57,068 nucleotides of DNA from WRAI01 sp031549605 (GTDB lineage: Bacteria > Bacillota > Clostridia > Oscillospirales > UBA929): positions 1 through 57,068 of the forward strand of contig JAVBPM010000051.1 of NCBI GenBank assembly GCA_031549605.1, in the 5' to 3' direction. The notes under the pieces were generated by a model. It was not told where the DNA came from, searched no databases, and worked only from the letters and a program-made list of their open reading frames with translations. Of the stretch, positions 35,361-44,483 are shown piece after piece; positions within the stretch are counted from its first letter, which is position 1, and each line of letters begins with the position of its first letter. The translations under genes were made by a program, and so were the position numbers.

Positions 35361-36704
35361 CTACTTGCCGACGCAGAAGCGGCTGAAGATGGTGTCTACA
35401 ATGCTGGCCGATACGCTACGGCCGGTGAGTTGGCCCAAGGCGTCGAGTGCGGCCTCCAGCTCACAGACGACAACGTCGGGGGTGAGGCGGACCAATGCCC
35501 GTCGCGCGTTGGTTACGGCGCTCAGTGCGCGGCCGATGGCGTCGGCCTGCCGCGCGTTGGTGATGAGGCTGCCGTCGGCGGGCAGGTCGTTTTTTGCCAC
35601 GAGCGCTACCATGGCGGCGGTCAACTCGCCAAGCCCGCTGCCGGTCAGTGTTGATACAGATATGTGTGGCGTCGGCAGCGTCGACTGCTGCGGTAGGTCG
35701 GCCTTGTTGCATACGATGATGCTGTTGTCGCCGGCCAGTGACAGCACCTGATGATCCTCGTCGGTCAGTGGTTGCGCGCTGTCGAGCACGATGAGCTTGA
35801 GTGCGGCCTGTTGGGCTGCCGCACGGCTGCGCTGGATGCCCTCACTTTCTATATCGTCGGCGCTGTCATGCAGGCCGGCGGTGTCGGTTAGGGTAAACAG
35901 CTTGCCGTCCAGCCGCAGCGCTTCGCTGACGGTGTCGCGCGTTGTGCCGGCGCGCGCCGAGACGATGGCGCGGTCGTAGCCTAGCAGCGCGTTGAGCAGG
36001 CTGGATTTGCCGACGTTGGGCTTGCCGAGTATGGCAACGGGAATGCCCTCGCGCAGCAGGCGACCCTGTGTTCGGGTGGCGGCCAGCGTTTGCAGCTCGT
36101 CCTCGGCCTCGCATAGCGCGGCGGCCAGCGCTGGGTTGTCGAGGTCGGAAATGTCGTCATCGGGGTAGTCTATACAGGCGTAAAAATGGGCGCAGGTGTC
36201 GGTCAGCAGCTGCCAGACGGCGTTTAGTTCGCGTTGCAGCCGGCCTTGCAGCTGCGCGGCGGCGTTGTGCAGCGCGGCGGCGCTGGGCGCCGTGATGAGG
36301 TCGATAACGGCCTCGGCCTGCGTCAGGTCAAGGCGACCATTTAGAAAGGCGCGGCGCGTGAACTCGCCTGCCTGCGCTAGCCGTACGCCACGGCTGAACA
36401 GCAGCGACAGCAACGTGTCGACCAGTACGGGCGAGCCGTGACAGTGCAGCTCGACCGTCTCCTCGCCGGTGTAGCTGTGGCCGGCGCGCATGACCACGGC
36501 CATGGCGTCGTCAAGCAGCTCTCGGTCGGCATCGTACAGCCGGCCGCGCGACAGCAGTCGGTCGGGCAGCTGGTGCAGTTGTTGCTGCGCCGTGGGCACG
36601 AAAAAAGCGGCGGCGGCGTTGAGGGCGTCTGGCCCGCTGATACGGACGACGGCAATGCCGCCCTCACCGGGCGGCGTGGCCAGTGCGGCAATGGTATCGT
36701 GCAC
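35361..36704 (-). CDS. mnmE: tRNA modification GTPase MnmE
   Basis: 447 aa, full length. With MnmG it makes the 5-carboxymethylaminomethyl group on wobble U34. The N-terminal folate-binding domain opens DTIAALATPPGEGGIAVVRISG. A GTPase domain is inserted in a helical bundle (GKPNVGKSSLLNALLG, DTAGLHDS, NKAD). The C-terminal CxGK is present as FCVGK. Start is GTG 36704, 2 nt after the upstream stop, with AAGGAGGG 6 nt upstream; a longer frame upstream is not used. Fifth gene of the ABC/GldG operon, which is unusual; mnmG is not here. Confidence 0.95.
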   Translation of the reverse strand: MHDTIAALATPPGEGGIAVVRISGPDALNAAAAFFVPTAQQQLHQLPDRLLSRGRLYDADRELLDDAMAVVMRAGHSYTGEETVELHCHGSPVLVDTLLSLLFSRGVRLAQAGEFTRRAFLNGRLDLTQAEAVIDLITAPSAAALHNAAAQLQGRLQRELNAVWQLLTDTCAHFYACIDYPDDDISDLDNPALAAALCEAEDELQTLAATRTQGRLLREGIPVAILGKPNVGKSSLLNALLGYDRAIVSARAGTTRDTVSEALRLDGKLFTLTDTAGLHDSADDIESEGIQRSRAAAQQAALKLIVLDSAQPLTDEDHQVLSLAGDNSIIVCNKADLPQQSTLPTPHISVSTLTGSGLGELTAAMVALVAKNDLPADGSLITNARQADAIGRALSAVTNARRALVRLTPDVVVCELEAALDALGQLTGRSVSASIVDTIFSRFCVGK

Positions 36705-36706
36705 GC

Positions 36707-38086
36707 TTAACCCTCCTTTGTGGTGTGTATGGCGGTCAGCAGTGCGTCGATTTGCGTCACGGCCAGCCGGTGGCACAGTGGCTCGCCGTCCATCGCAACA
36801 CCGTAGTAACCGCCCGTGCTCGACAGCAGTTGCAGTGTGTGCGTTGTGCCATCGGTAAGCGTCAGCTTGATTGTGCCGGCGGCCGTGCCCGACAGTGGCT
36901 TTTCGGTCGGCTCGGTGGTCAAATTCATGGTCTGCTCAAACAGCGCGTTGGCGTCGTTGTAGGACAGCTGCTTATCGTTTAGCGTGGTCGTCAACGCGCC
37001 GTCGGTGAGCTGGCAGCGCAGCGTGTTGGTCTGTCCGTTGAGTGCGTATTCCAGTGCGGCTGCCTGAGTCAGCTGCGCTTTCCACAGCTGTGTCTCGGCG
37101 AGGTCGGCGCACTGGATGTCGAGAAAGGTGTAGTCGCCGCCGAGGTCGATAAAGACCGTCGGCAGCCCCTGTTGCATCACATAGCGGCCGCCGGTGGCGA
37201 TTGTATCGCCGATGAGCAGCGTGGCCGACCAGCCGTCGACGTCGGTTAGCGACAGCATGTAGGGGTCGTCCAGCCCGTAGCGCGCCAAATCGGCGGGGTC
37301 GTCCTCGGCAATGCCGTCAAAATTGAGCGAGGACAACGGCGTCAACAGCTCGAGGCTGAGCATATAGTTGCCGGCCAGCCAGCGTGTCGGCGCGGTTACG
37401 GCAAAGGCGTTGCCGGTGGCGCTGTGGACGTCGGGCAGGCGTTGCAGTGTAAAGCTGCCGTTGGTGCCCCGCAGCGTGCAGGTTTGCAGCCGGCCGGAAA
37501 GGTCGCCGGCGGTTTCCGGCGGCATAAATTGCAGCGTCCGCAGCTCGAACTCGCCCTTGGCAAATTGCTGTGCGACGAGGTAGGGCAAGATGAAGACGGC
37601 GTTTTTCGACGCCTCGCGGATGTAGACGCCGTAGCCGTCGCCCGACTTGTTGCCCAGCTCCAGCGTGGCGCTGTCGCCGTCGCCGTCGTGCAGCGTCCAG
37701 GTCAGTGTCGGCGCGTCAAAGCCGTAGTCGGCCAGTTTGTCGTCGGGGACATTTTGCGCCAGTAGCGTGCAGCCCTCCAGGCTCGAGGCGGCCTCAAATG
37801 ACGCCAGCAACAGCTCGCTGTCGTAAGCAAAGCCGGTGCGCTGCGGAGACAGCGCGACCGTTGATTCGCCGTCGGCGTCGTACTGGCGGGTGATGGTGTA
37901 GGTGGTGCCGCGCGCGGTATAGTCGATGGCGGTGATGTCGTTGTCGTGCAGCTCAAGCGGGGACGCCTCGACGGCGGCAGAAGGCACGGGAGTGTTGGCG
38001 GGGCTTGACTTGAACATGGTGAGCAGTAGCAGCAGGCCGGCCAGTAACGCCAGTACCAGCAGTCCCGTTTTAATGTTCTTGCCCAT
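36707..38086 (-). CDS. DUF4340-domain membrane-anchored protein
   Basis: 459 aa. One N-terminal membrane helix (about 7-25) is followed by a large extracytoplasmic beta-rich part with two similar halves, matching the DUF4340 pattern of proteins that follow GldG-like genes. Pieces include an LHDNDITAIDYTARG segment and repeated ATLxIG(D/N) strands such as WSATLLIGDT. Lies 3 nt after the GldG-like gene in the same operon, so it is likely a subunit or partner of the transporter. Function unknown. Confidence 0.72.
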   Translation of the reverse strand: MGKNIKTGLLVLALLAGLLLLLTMFKSSPANTPVPSAAVEASPLELHDNDITAIDYTARGTTYTITRQYDADGESTVALSPQRTGFAYDSELLLASFEAASSLEGCTLLAQNVPDDKLADYGFDAPTLTWTLHDGDGDSATLELGNKSGDGYGVYIREASKNAVFILPYLVAQQFAKGEFELRTLQFMPPETAGDLSGRLQTCTLRGTNGSFTLQRLPDVHSATGNAFAVTAPTRWLAGNYMLSLELLTPLSSLNFDGIAEDDPADLARYGLDDPYMLSLTDVDGWSATLLIGDTIATGGRYVMQQGLPTVFIDLGGDYTFLDIQCADLAETQLWKAQLTQAAALEYALNGQTNTLRCQLTDGALTTTLNDKQLSYNDANALFEQTMNLTTEPTEKPLSGTAAGTIKLTLTDGTTHTLQLLSSTGGYYGVAMDGEPLCHRLAVTQIDALLTAIHTTKEG

Positions 38087-38089
38087 GAC

Positions 38090-39544
38090 CTAGCGGTGGC
38101 GGCGGCGCAGCGTCACAACGGCGCCGACCAGCAGCAGCAACGCCGGAAGCGACAGCAGCAGAACCCAAATCAGCTCTTTGTTGTCGGTGACCAGTGGCGG
38201 GTCGGACAGCGTTTTGGCCGGCACCGACAGCCCGACGCCGGGCGGCGACAGATAGCTGATGATGTGGGTCATCATTCGCTCGTTTGCGCCCGTGGTGTTG
38301 CCCGAGACGGCGGCCAGCGTGGCCGGCAGCAATGCGAGGTCGGCCTGCGAGCTTTGGCCGTTGGCGCTGTTGTACTGGCGCATCAGCGCGCCGACGACAA
38401 AGGGTCCGGCCACATCGCTCGTCTGGTCAAAGGCGTTGTCAAGGTCGCGCGACTGGCTGGTGGCCGATGAGTTCATCAGCGCAATGACAGCGCGGTTTTC
38501 TTTCTCGCCGCTGTTCCACAGCAACTCGAGCGGCGGCACGACCGATAGGATGACACGGTCGCTGTTTTGGTTGGTCATGTTGCCAAAAATCTTGTCTTCA
38601 ACGATGGTGGGGACAAAGACATAGGATTGGTCGAACTGGGTGTCGAGCACCTGCCGGTAGGCGACGTCAACGCCCCAGTCGTTGAGCCAGCCGTTGAGGT
38701 TGGGTAGCTTGGTGCCGTCGGCCATGGTGAACAGCAGGCCGTTGTGGTTGCTGTTGGTGCGGGCGAAGTGGTCGGTCAGCTTGGCCAGCTCGGTCGGCGC
38801 ATAGTCGGTGGCCGGCGCCGGCATGACAACCAGGTCGATGTCACCCTCCAGCTCATCGGTGCGCAGGTCGACGTCAACGACGTCGTAGTTGGCGCGCAGC
38901 AGCAGCGAGCGCACGTCCTGCTCCAGTTGATGCAGCTCGCTATTGTCGGTTGTCGCGCCGGCGTGGCCGGTGAGCAGTGCGGCGCGCGCGCTCTTTTCAC
39001 TGAGCACATAGATCATGGCCGAGTCGATGGCCGCTTCGCTGATGACGGTGATGTCGGTTGCCTGCACGGTGGCCGAATCGTCGTCAAGCTCGGGCATGAC
39101 AAACAAATCGCCCTTGTAAATGACCTTGAATTTGCCGCTCTCGGGGTTGGTGACCACGATGCAGCCCTTGTCGGTGTACGGGTACACCGCGCGGCAGTCC
39201 TCGACAAATGACGGGTCGAGGTCGGGGTCGACGTACCTGACGCTGACGCGGCCGTCGCTGTAGGCGACATAGCGCTTGAGCTGCTCGTAGTAGACGAGCG
39301 ACAGGCTGTCGCCCTGCATCTCGGACTCGGGCATCAGCACGGTGATTTCAATGCGTGACGGCTCACGGTTAAGGTACTCCTGCGTCTCGCCCGACAGCTC
39401 GTAGCGCTGGTCGGCGGTGAGGTCGAATTGCAGGCCGAAGGCGTCGGAAATGCTATTGGCAATCAGGTTGACCAGCAGCAGTGCGGCGATGAAGATGGCG
39501 GCGTAGACAGCCGTCTGTACGGAAAATTTCAGCTTGTTACTCAT
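38090..39544 (-). CDS. GldG family protein (auxiliary component of an ABC transporter)
   Basis: 484 aa. N-terminal membrane helix, extracytoplasmic GldG-like domain (TADQRYELSGETQEYLN then VLMPESEMQ), and a C-terminal membrane helix followed by TLRRRHR. GldG-type proteins act with GldA/GldF ABC transporters; in Firmicutes the transported substance is unknown. Start is the ATG at 39544; the frame continues upstream through the permease gene on another reading, so the longer version is rejected. Weak GGCGGT site. Eleven nt after the permease gene. Confidence 0.8.
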   Translation of the reverse strand: MSNKLKFSVQTAVYAAIFIAALLLVNLIANSISDAFGLQFDLTADQRYELSGETQEYLNREPSRIEITVLMPESEMQGDSLSLVYYEQLKRYVAYSDGRVSVRYVDPDLDPSFVEDCRAVYPYTDKGCIVVTNPESGKFKVIYKGDLFVMPELDDDSATVQATDITVISEAAIDSAMIYVLSEKSARAALLTGHAGATTDNSELHQLEQDVRSLLLRANYDVVDVDLRTDELEGDIDLVVMPAPATDYAPTELAKLTDHFARTNSNHNGLLFTMADGTKLPNLNGWLNDWGVDVAYRQVLDTQFDQSYVFVPTIVEDKIFGNMTNQNSDRVILSVVPPLELLWNSGEKENRAVIALMNSSATSQSRDLDNAFDQTSDVAGPFVVGALMRQYNSANGQSSQADLALLPATLAAVSGNTTGANERMMTHIISYLSPPGVGLSVPAKTLSDPPLVTDNKELIWVLLLSLPALLLLVGAVVTLRRRHR

Positions 39545-39555
39545 GGTCGCACCGC

Positions 39556-40269
39556 CTAATTCCAGCGTTTCTTTTCCAGCGCGCGGGCGCTGAAAAAGAG
39601 AAACAGAGCGCAGGCCGACAGGTAGAAGACGAGGTCGGACAACGAAAAGATGCCGCGCGCAAAGAGGTCGTAGCGGCGAAAGAGCGACAGTGCGGCGACA
39701 ACGCCGTTGGCGCTGTGCAAAAAGCCGGAGGTGGCGTTGGCGGTGACGGTGTCGATGAGGTAGAGCACGAGCAGCAGCCCCAGCGTTGACAGCGCGGCCA
39801 CCAGTTGATTTTGCGTCAGCGCTGACATGCAGGTGCCGATGCTGATAAAGGCGGCGCCGGCACAAATCAGCGCCAGATAGCTGCTGATGAGGGCGGCTTG
39901 GTTGAGCACACCGGCGCTGGCGACAATCAGCGGCCATACCAGCGTCAGCAGCAGCGCCAGCAGGTAGATGGAGAACGCGGCCAGAAACTTGCCCAGCACC
40001 AGATCGATGACACGCACCGGCGCGGTGAGCAGCAGGCGGTCGGTTTTTTGCTTATACTCCTCGGCAAAGAGGCGCATGGTCAGCAGCGGTGTGGTGAACA
40101 TGAGTAGCGTAATGACAAAGGAGAAGGTGTAGGCCAAATCGGAACTGTTTTGGGCGATGTTGTTGCTGAGAAAGCTGAGTGAGCCGGTCAGCAAAAAAGC
40201 GGCTAGGTAAATGTAGCCGAGCGGGGTGGTGAAATAGCTGCGCAGGTCGCGGCGAAAAACAGCGTTCAT
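39556..40269 (-). CDS. ABC transporter permease (GldF/ABC-2 type)
   Basis: 237 aa with about six membrane segments. Opens MNAVFRRDLRSYFTTPLGYIYLAAF, typical of this permease group. Includes a FAEEYKQKTDRLLLTAPVR coupling-loop motif and ends ARALEKKRWN. Its start overlaps the ATPase stop by 4 nt. Forms the transmembrane pore with the ATPase at 40266. Confidence 0.9.
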   Translation of the reverse strand: MNAVFRRDLRSYFTTPLGYIYLAAFLLTGSLSFLSNNIAQNSSDLAYTFSFVITLLMFTTPLLTMRLFAEEYKQKTDRLLLTAPVRVIDLVLGKFLAAFSIYLLALLLTLVWPLIVASAGVLNQAALISSYLALICAGAAFISIGTCMSALTQNQLVAALSTLGLLLVLYLIDTVTANATSGFLHSANGVVAALSLFRRYDLFARGIFSLSDLVFYLSACALFLFFSARALEKKRWN

Positions 40270-41210
40270 AGTGCTTGGCCTCCTTCCTCGCCGCCGATGA
40301 GACGCACAAATACGTCCTCAAGTGTGCTGTTTTCGGCGGTTAGCTTGAGAATGGGCAAATTGGCCTTGGCCAACGCATCGAACAGCGGCTTGCGCAGGTC
40401 GACGCCGGCGTCCGCCGTCACGGCGTAGTCGTTGGTGTGCGGCTCCTGTTGGTCAAGCAGCGCGCAAGCTGACACGCCGTCAAGATTTTTGAGCAGGCTG
40501 AGCGCTGTTTTGGTTGGCCCGGGCAGGCGCACGATTAGGCGCGAGCCGCCGGTTGCCAGCTCGTCGGGTCGGCCGTCAGCCACGATTTTGCCGGCGTTCA
40601 GCACCAGCACGCGTTGGCAGACGGCGCTGACCTCGGGCAGAATGTGGGTCGACAGAATGACCGTGCGCTGCTTGCCCAGCTCGCGGATGGTGGCGCGCAC
40701 CTCTTTTATTTGCAGGGGGTCAAGGCCGACGGTCGGCTCGTCGAGAATGAGCAGGTCGGGGTCGCCCAGCAGCGCCTGCGCCAGCCCTACGCGCTGTCGA
40801 TAGCCTTTGGACAGGTTGCCGATGACGCGGGTCAGCACGTCGTGCACGCCGGCCAGCTCGGCCGAGTGCGTGATGGTGCGCTTGGCGGCTTGGCCGGTGA
40901 TGCCTTTGAGGCGTGCGGCAAAAAACAGGTATTCGCGCACTGTCATTTCGGTGTAAAGCGGCGGGTGCTCGGGCAGGTAGCCGATGCGGCGCTTGGCCGC
41001 TTGCGGGTCGGTCAGCATATCAATGTCGGCAATGCTGACGCTGCCGCTGTCGGGCGAGAGATAGCCGGTCAGCAGGTTCATGGTGGTTGTTTTGCCCGCG
41101 CCGTTGGGGCCGAGAAAGCCGACAATTTCGCCGCATTCAATGGTGAAGCTGACATCGGCGATGCCGCGGCTGGCGCCGTAGCTTTTGGTCAGCTTGTCAA
41201 CGCAAATCAC
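40266..41210 (-). CDS. ABC transporter ATP-binding protein (GldA-like)
   Basis: 314 aa. Complete nucleotide-binding domain: Walker A GPNGAGKTT, signature LSKGYRQRVGLAQALLGDP, Walker B LLILDEPTVGLDP, and the switch His in STHILPEVSAVCQ. The C-terminal ~80 residues form an extra regulatory domain common in GldA/CcmA-like ATPases. GTG start with AGGAGG 8 nt upstream; the open frame continues 160 codons but without a site. First gene of the five-gene unit. Confidence 0.92.
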   Translation of the reverse strand: MICVDKLTKSYGASRGIADVSFTIECGEIVGFLGPNGAGKTTTMNLLTGYLSPDSGSVSIADIDMLTDPQAAKRRIGYLPEHPPLYTEMTVREYLFFAARLKGITGQAAKRTITHSAELAGVHDVLTRVIGNLSKGYRQRVGLAQALLGDPDLLILDEPTVGLDPLQIKEVRATIRELGKQRTVILSTHILPEVSAVCQRVLVLNAGKIVADGRPDELATGGSRLIVRLPGPTKTALSLLKNLDGVSACALLDQQEPHTNDYAVTADAGVDLRKPLFDALAKANLPILKLTAENSTLEDVFVRLIGGEEGGQAL

Positions 41211-41246
41211 AGAAAATTCCTCCTTTGGAGCCGTGTGTGCGGCTCT

Positions 41247-41275
41247 ATTGTATGCGCGCGCGGAAAGCTTGTCAA
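41247..41275 (-). promoter_or_regulatory. Promoter of the ABC-GldG-mnmE operon
   Basis: Minus strand: perfect TTGACA (41270-41275), 17 bp, TACAAT (41247-41252), 37 bp before the GTG start. Its -35 box is 5 bp from the -35 box of the divergent NUDIX promoter. Confidence 0.88.
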
Positions 41276-41280
41276 ATTCG

Positions 41281-41309
41281 TTTACAAACGGTGTCGTTTT
41301 TGGTATACT
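41281..41309 (+). promoter_or_regulatory. Promoter of the NUDIX-ddh-wecC genes
   Basis: TTTACA (41281-41286), 17 bp, TATACT (41304-41309) with a TGn extended -10. Back-to-back with the ABC operon promoter. Confidence 0.85.
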
Positions 41310-41330
41310 GACTTGAATTGGGGTGAGTGT

Positions 41331-41798
41331 GTGGACGGGTATATCAAGACTATGCGCGCCAAAATCGGGCACGAGCGACTGGTGTTTGTCGGCGCGGCGG
41401 TATTGCCGGTGCGTGGACGTCAGGTGCTGTTGCAGCGCCGCAGCGACAATGGGCTGTGGGCGGGGCACGGTGGCTGCGTTGAGGTCGGTGAGGTCGTTGA
41501 GGATGCCGCGCGGCGCGAGCTGTTGGAGGAGACGGGGCTTGTCGCCGGTCGGCTGACGTTGCTGGATGTCTTTTCCGGCGAGCCGCATTTGTATACCTAT
41601 CCCAACGGCGACGAGGTTTATGTTGTCTGCGTCGCCTATGTTTGCCGCGATTTCGAGGGTGAGCCGACGGTTGACGGCAACGAGGTGAGCCAGCTGCAAT
41701 GGTTTGACCTCGATGCGTTGCCGCAGGACGTGTTTCCGCCCGACTGTGCGATGCTGGCCAAATTGGCGCAGCTGTGGCGCGATGGTGGGTTGGACTGA
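41331..41798 (+). CDS. NUDIX hydrolase
   Basis: 155 aa. Full NUDIX box GGCVEVGEVVEDAARRELLEETGL, which coordinates Mg and cleaves a nucleoside diphosphate linked to another group. Opens MDGYIKTMRAKIGHERL, a start typical of one housekeeping NUDIX group. GTG start 41331 with GGGGTGAG just upstream; ATG 41352 is an alternative. Substrate unknown. Followed 17 nt later by ddh. Confidence 0.88.
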   Translation: MDGYIKTMRAKIGHERLVFVGAAVLPVRGRQVLLQRRSDNGLWAGHGGCVEVGEVVEDAARRELLEETGLVAGRLTLLDVFSGEPHLYTYPNGDEVYVVCVAYVCRDFEGEPTVDGNEVSQLQWFDLDALPQDVFPPDCAMLAKLAQLWRDGGLD

Positions 41799-41815
41799 GC
41801 GAAAAGGAGAAAAAA

Positions 41816-42787
41816 ATGAAAGTATTGCGCATTGGTATTGTGGGGTACGGAAACATTGGGCGCGGCGTGGAAAAGGCGCTGCACAACGAGCCGGACATGG
41901 AGCTGGCGGCGGTCGTTACGCGCCGCGAGCCTAAGTCGTTGTCGATTGCCACGCCGGGCGTGCCGGTTATCGGCGTTGAGGCGGCGCTGGAGCGCAAGGA
42001 TATTGATGTGATGATTTTGTGCGGCGGTTCGGCCACCGATCTGATCGAGCAGGGTCCGCAGTTTGCCGCAACATTTAACTGCGTCGACAGCTTTGACACC
42101 CATGCGCGTATTCCCGAATACTACGCGGCAGTCAACGCTGTAGCCACCAACACGACGGCTATGATTAGCTGCGGTTGGGATCCCGGCCTGTTTTCCCTGA
42201 TGCGCGTGCTGGGCGGCGCCTTTTTGCCCGTTGGCTGCGATGCCACGTTCTGGGGCGAGGGCGTTTCGCAGGGTCATTCCGATGCGTTGCGGCGCATTGA
42301 GGGCGTGGTCGACGCCACGCAGTACACCGTGCCCATTGCCGAGGCCATGAAGCTGGCGCGCGAGGGCAAGGCCGACCAGCTGGACACGCGTGACAAGCAT
42401 CGCCGGCTGTGCTATGTCGTGCTTGAGGAGGGTGCCGACGAGGTGGCGGTGCGCCGCGAAATTGTCACGATGCCCAACTATTTTGCCGACTACGAAACTG
42501 AGGTGCAGTTTGTCAGTCAGGCCGAGCTTAATGCCAACCATAAGAAGATGCCGCACGGCGGCTTTGTCTTCCGCAGCGGCCGCACCGGCACAAGCAAGCA
42601 GCTGATGGAGTTTTCGCTCAAGCTGGACAGCAATCCCGAGTTTACCGGCAGCGTGCTGGTGGCCTGCGCGCGCGCGACGGCGCGGCTGGCGCAAGCGGGA
42701 AAGTACGGTGCGGTGACGATGCTGGATGTGCCGGTGGGCGCGTTCTCGCCCTTTAACGGCGCGCAGCTGCGCGAGAATCTGCTGTAA
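41816..42787 (+). CDS. ddh: meso-Diaminopimelate D-dehydrogenase
   Basis: 323 aa, NADPH-dependent. Makes meso-diaminopimelate in one step from tetrahydrodipicolinate, for lysine and peptidoglycan. N-terminal Rossmann fold GIVGYGNIGRGVEKAL, then CGGSATDL, DSFDTHARIPEYYA and SCGWDPGLFSL, all diagnostic of this enzyme. Start ATG has AAAAGGAG just upstream. The dehydrogenase route bypasses the succinylase or acetylase branches; other lysine genes are not in the window. Confidence 0.95.
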   Translation: MKVLRIGIVGYGNIGRGVEKALHNEPDMELAAVVTRREPKSLSIATPGVPVIGVEAALERKDIDVMILCGGSATDLIEQGPQFAATFNCVDSFDTHARIPEYYAAVNAVATNTTAMISCGWDPGLFSLMRVLGGAFLPVGCDATFWGEGVSQGHSDALRRIEGVVDATQYTVPIAEAMKLAREGKADQLDTRDKHRRLCYVVLEEGADEVAVRREIVTMPNYFADYETEVQFVSQAELNANHKKMPHGGFVFRSGRTGTSKQLMEFSLKLDSNPEFTGSVLVACARATARLAQAGKYGAVTMLDVPVGAFSPFNGAQLRENLL

Positions 42788-42819
42788 GTTCTCGATTTGT
42801 ACGAAAGAGGGTTTTGTCT

Positions 42820-44031
42820 ATGAAGCCTGTGAATGTAATTGGTATCGGCTACATCGGGTTGCCGACCTGTTTGATGCTGGCGGCGCATGGCACCGATGTG
42901 GTGGGCACCGATCTCAACGCGCGGTTGGTCGACCGGCTCAACGGCGGTGAGCTGACCTTTGAGGAAAAAGGGTTGCCCGAGCTGTTTGAACAGGCTAAGG
43001 CCCATGTCAGCTTTTCGACCCGGTACGCCGCCACCGATTTCTATATCATCGCTGTGCCGACGCCCTATGTCAAAGAAAGCAAGAAAATTGACGCCAAGTA
43101 TGTGGTGTCGGCGGTGCAGTCGGTGCTTGCTGTCTGCGACGAGGATGCTATTATCTGCGTTGAGTCGACCATTTCGCCGGGCACGATTGACAACTTCGTG
43201 CGGCCGTTGGCAGAGCAGAGCGGCAAGCGCGTGCATTTGGTGCACACGCCTGAGCGTATTGTGCCGGGCAATATGGTGTATGAGCTGGTGCATAACAGTC
43301 GCACCATAGGCGCCGACGAGGCGGCCGCAGCCGCGCGCGTCGAAACGCTGTACAGCACCTTCTGTCAGGGCGAAATTGTCAAGACCGACATTCGTACCGC
43401 CGAGATGTCCAAGGTGGTTGAGAATACATTCCGTGATATTAACATCGCTTTTGCCAATGAGTTGTCGCGCATTTGCCATCGTGAGGGCATTGACGTGCGC
43501 GAATTGATTGCTGTCGCCAACCGCCATCCGCGCGTTGATATCCTGTCGCCGGGTCCGGGTGTGGGTGGGCACTGCATTAGTGTCGACCCCTGGTTTTTGG
43601 TCGGCGATTACCCCGACATCACGCCGGTCATTACGGCGGCGCGGCAAGTCAACGACGGCCAGCCCGCCTTTGTCATTGAGCGCGTGCGCGAGATTATGGC
43701 GGCTAAGGGCATAAGTGACTGGTCGCGTGTCGGGTTGTATGGCTTGACCTATAAGCCCAATGTCGACGACGTGCGCGAGAGCCCGGCGCTGCAGATGCTG
43801 GAATGTATGGATGAGCAAGGGCTGGAGTTGCCGGTCTGTTACGACCCGTTCGTGACCGATACGTTGTCGGCTCGTCAGGTGCATGACTTTGATGCGTTTT
43901 TGGCGGCCAGTGATTTGGTTGTCGTGCTGATGGGACACCGGCAGATTAAAGAAAAAGCCGCCCTTCTTGGCGGCAAGATCGTATTTGACACCTGTGCCGC
44001 GTTGGGCGGACAAGCGGAGTTTATGCTTTAG
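42820..44031 (+). CDS. wecC: UDP-N-acetyl-D-mannosamine dehydrogenase family enzyme
   Basis: 403 aa. Three-domain NDP-sugar dehydrogenase with GIGYIGLPT Rossmann motif, the ESTISPGT segment, catalytic Cys in GPGVGGHCISVDPWF, and a C-terminal UDP-binding domain. Residue pattern favours the WecC/UDP-ManNAc type over UDP-glucose dehydrogenase. Likely supplies ManNAcA for a surface polymer; the epimerase partner (wecB/mnaA) is not in the window. Start is ATG 42820 with GAAAGAGGG 8 nt upstream. Ends overlapping the convergent tadA stop by 4 nt. Confidence 0.9.
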   Translation: MKPVNVIGIGYIGLPTCLMLAAHGTDVVGTDLNARLVDRLNGGELTFEEKGLPELFEQAKAHVSFSTRYAATDFYIIAVPTPYVKESKKIDAKYVVSAVQSVLAVCDEDAIICVESTISPGTIDNFVRPLAEQSGKRVHLVHTPERIVPGNMVYELVHNSRTIGADEAAAAARVETLYSTFCQGEIVKTDIRTAEMSKVVENTFRDINIAFANELSRICHREGIDVRELIAVANRHPRVDILSPGPGVGGHCISVDPWFLVGDYPDITPVITAARQVNDGQPAFVIERVREIMAAKGISDWSRVGLYGLTYKPNVDDVRESPALQMLECMDEQGLELPVCYDPFVTDTLSARQVHDFDAFLAASDLVVVLMGHRQIKEKAALLGGKIVFDTCAALGGQAEFML

Positions 44032-44483
44032 CAATCGTTTCGCAGCGACGCAAAGAACCGCTGCAGCACGTCGGCGCACTCGTCTGCCAGTATGTCGGGC
44101 GTGACGGCCAGCTTGTGCGGCAGCGGGTATTCAAAGAGGTGCAGCACGCTGGACAGCGCGCCCGCCTTGGCGTCACGGGCGCCGTAGTAAAGGCGCGGAA
44201 TTTTGGCGTTGAAAATGGCGCCGGCGCACATGGGGCAGGGCTCAAGCGTGACATAGAGGGTGCAGTCGTCCAGCCGCCAGCGGTTGAGCGTTTGGCAGGC
44301 GGCTGTGATGGCGTTGATTTCGGCGTGGCCGACGGCGTTTTGTTCGCGTTCACGGCTGTTGCGGCCCTCGCCGACCACCGTGCCGTTGCAGACGACGACG
44401 CAGCCGACCGGCACCTCGCCCTCGGCGGCGGCCAGCTCGGCCAGCGCCAGCGCCTGACGCATATAGTGCTCGTGTTGTGTCAT
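44028..44483 (-). CDS. tadA: tRNA-specific adenosine deaminase
   Basis: 151 aa, zinc deaminase that converts A34 to inosine in tRNA-Arg(ACG). Motifs HAEINAI and PCPMCAGAI carry the zinc ligands and catalytic Glu. The start ATG overlaps the upstream stop (ATGA), coupling it to the MecA-like gene. The longer open frame on its 5' side is not used. Confidence 0.95.
   Translation of the reverse strand: MTQHEHYMRQALALAELAAAEGEVPVGCVVVCNGTVVGEGRNSREREQNAVGHAEINAITAACQTLNRWRLDDCTLYVTLEPCPMCAGAIFNAKIPRLYYGARDAKAGALSSVLHLFEYPLPHKLAVTPDILADECADVLQRFFASLRNDC

Noticed and set aside
38090..39937. Longer version of the GldG-like protein starting at 39937
   Set aside because: The first 131 residues are the permease gene read in another frame; the ATG at 39544 begins the recognisable protein.
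40614..41798. 394-codon version of the NUDIX protein
   Set aside because: Its first ~240 codons are the antisense of the ABC ATPase; the GTG at 41331 starts the typical NUDIX N-terminus behind a good promoter.
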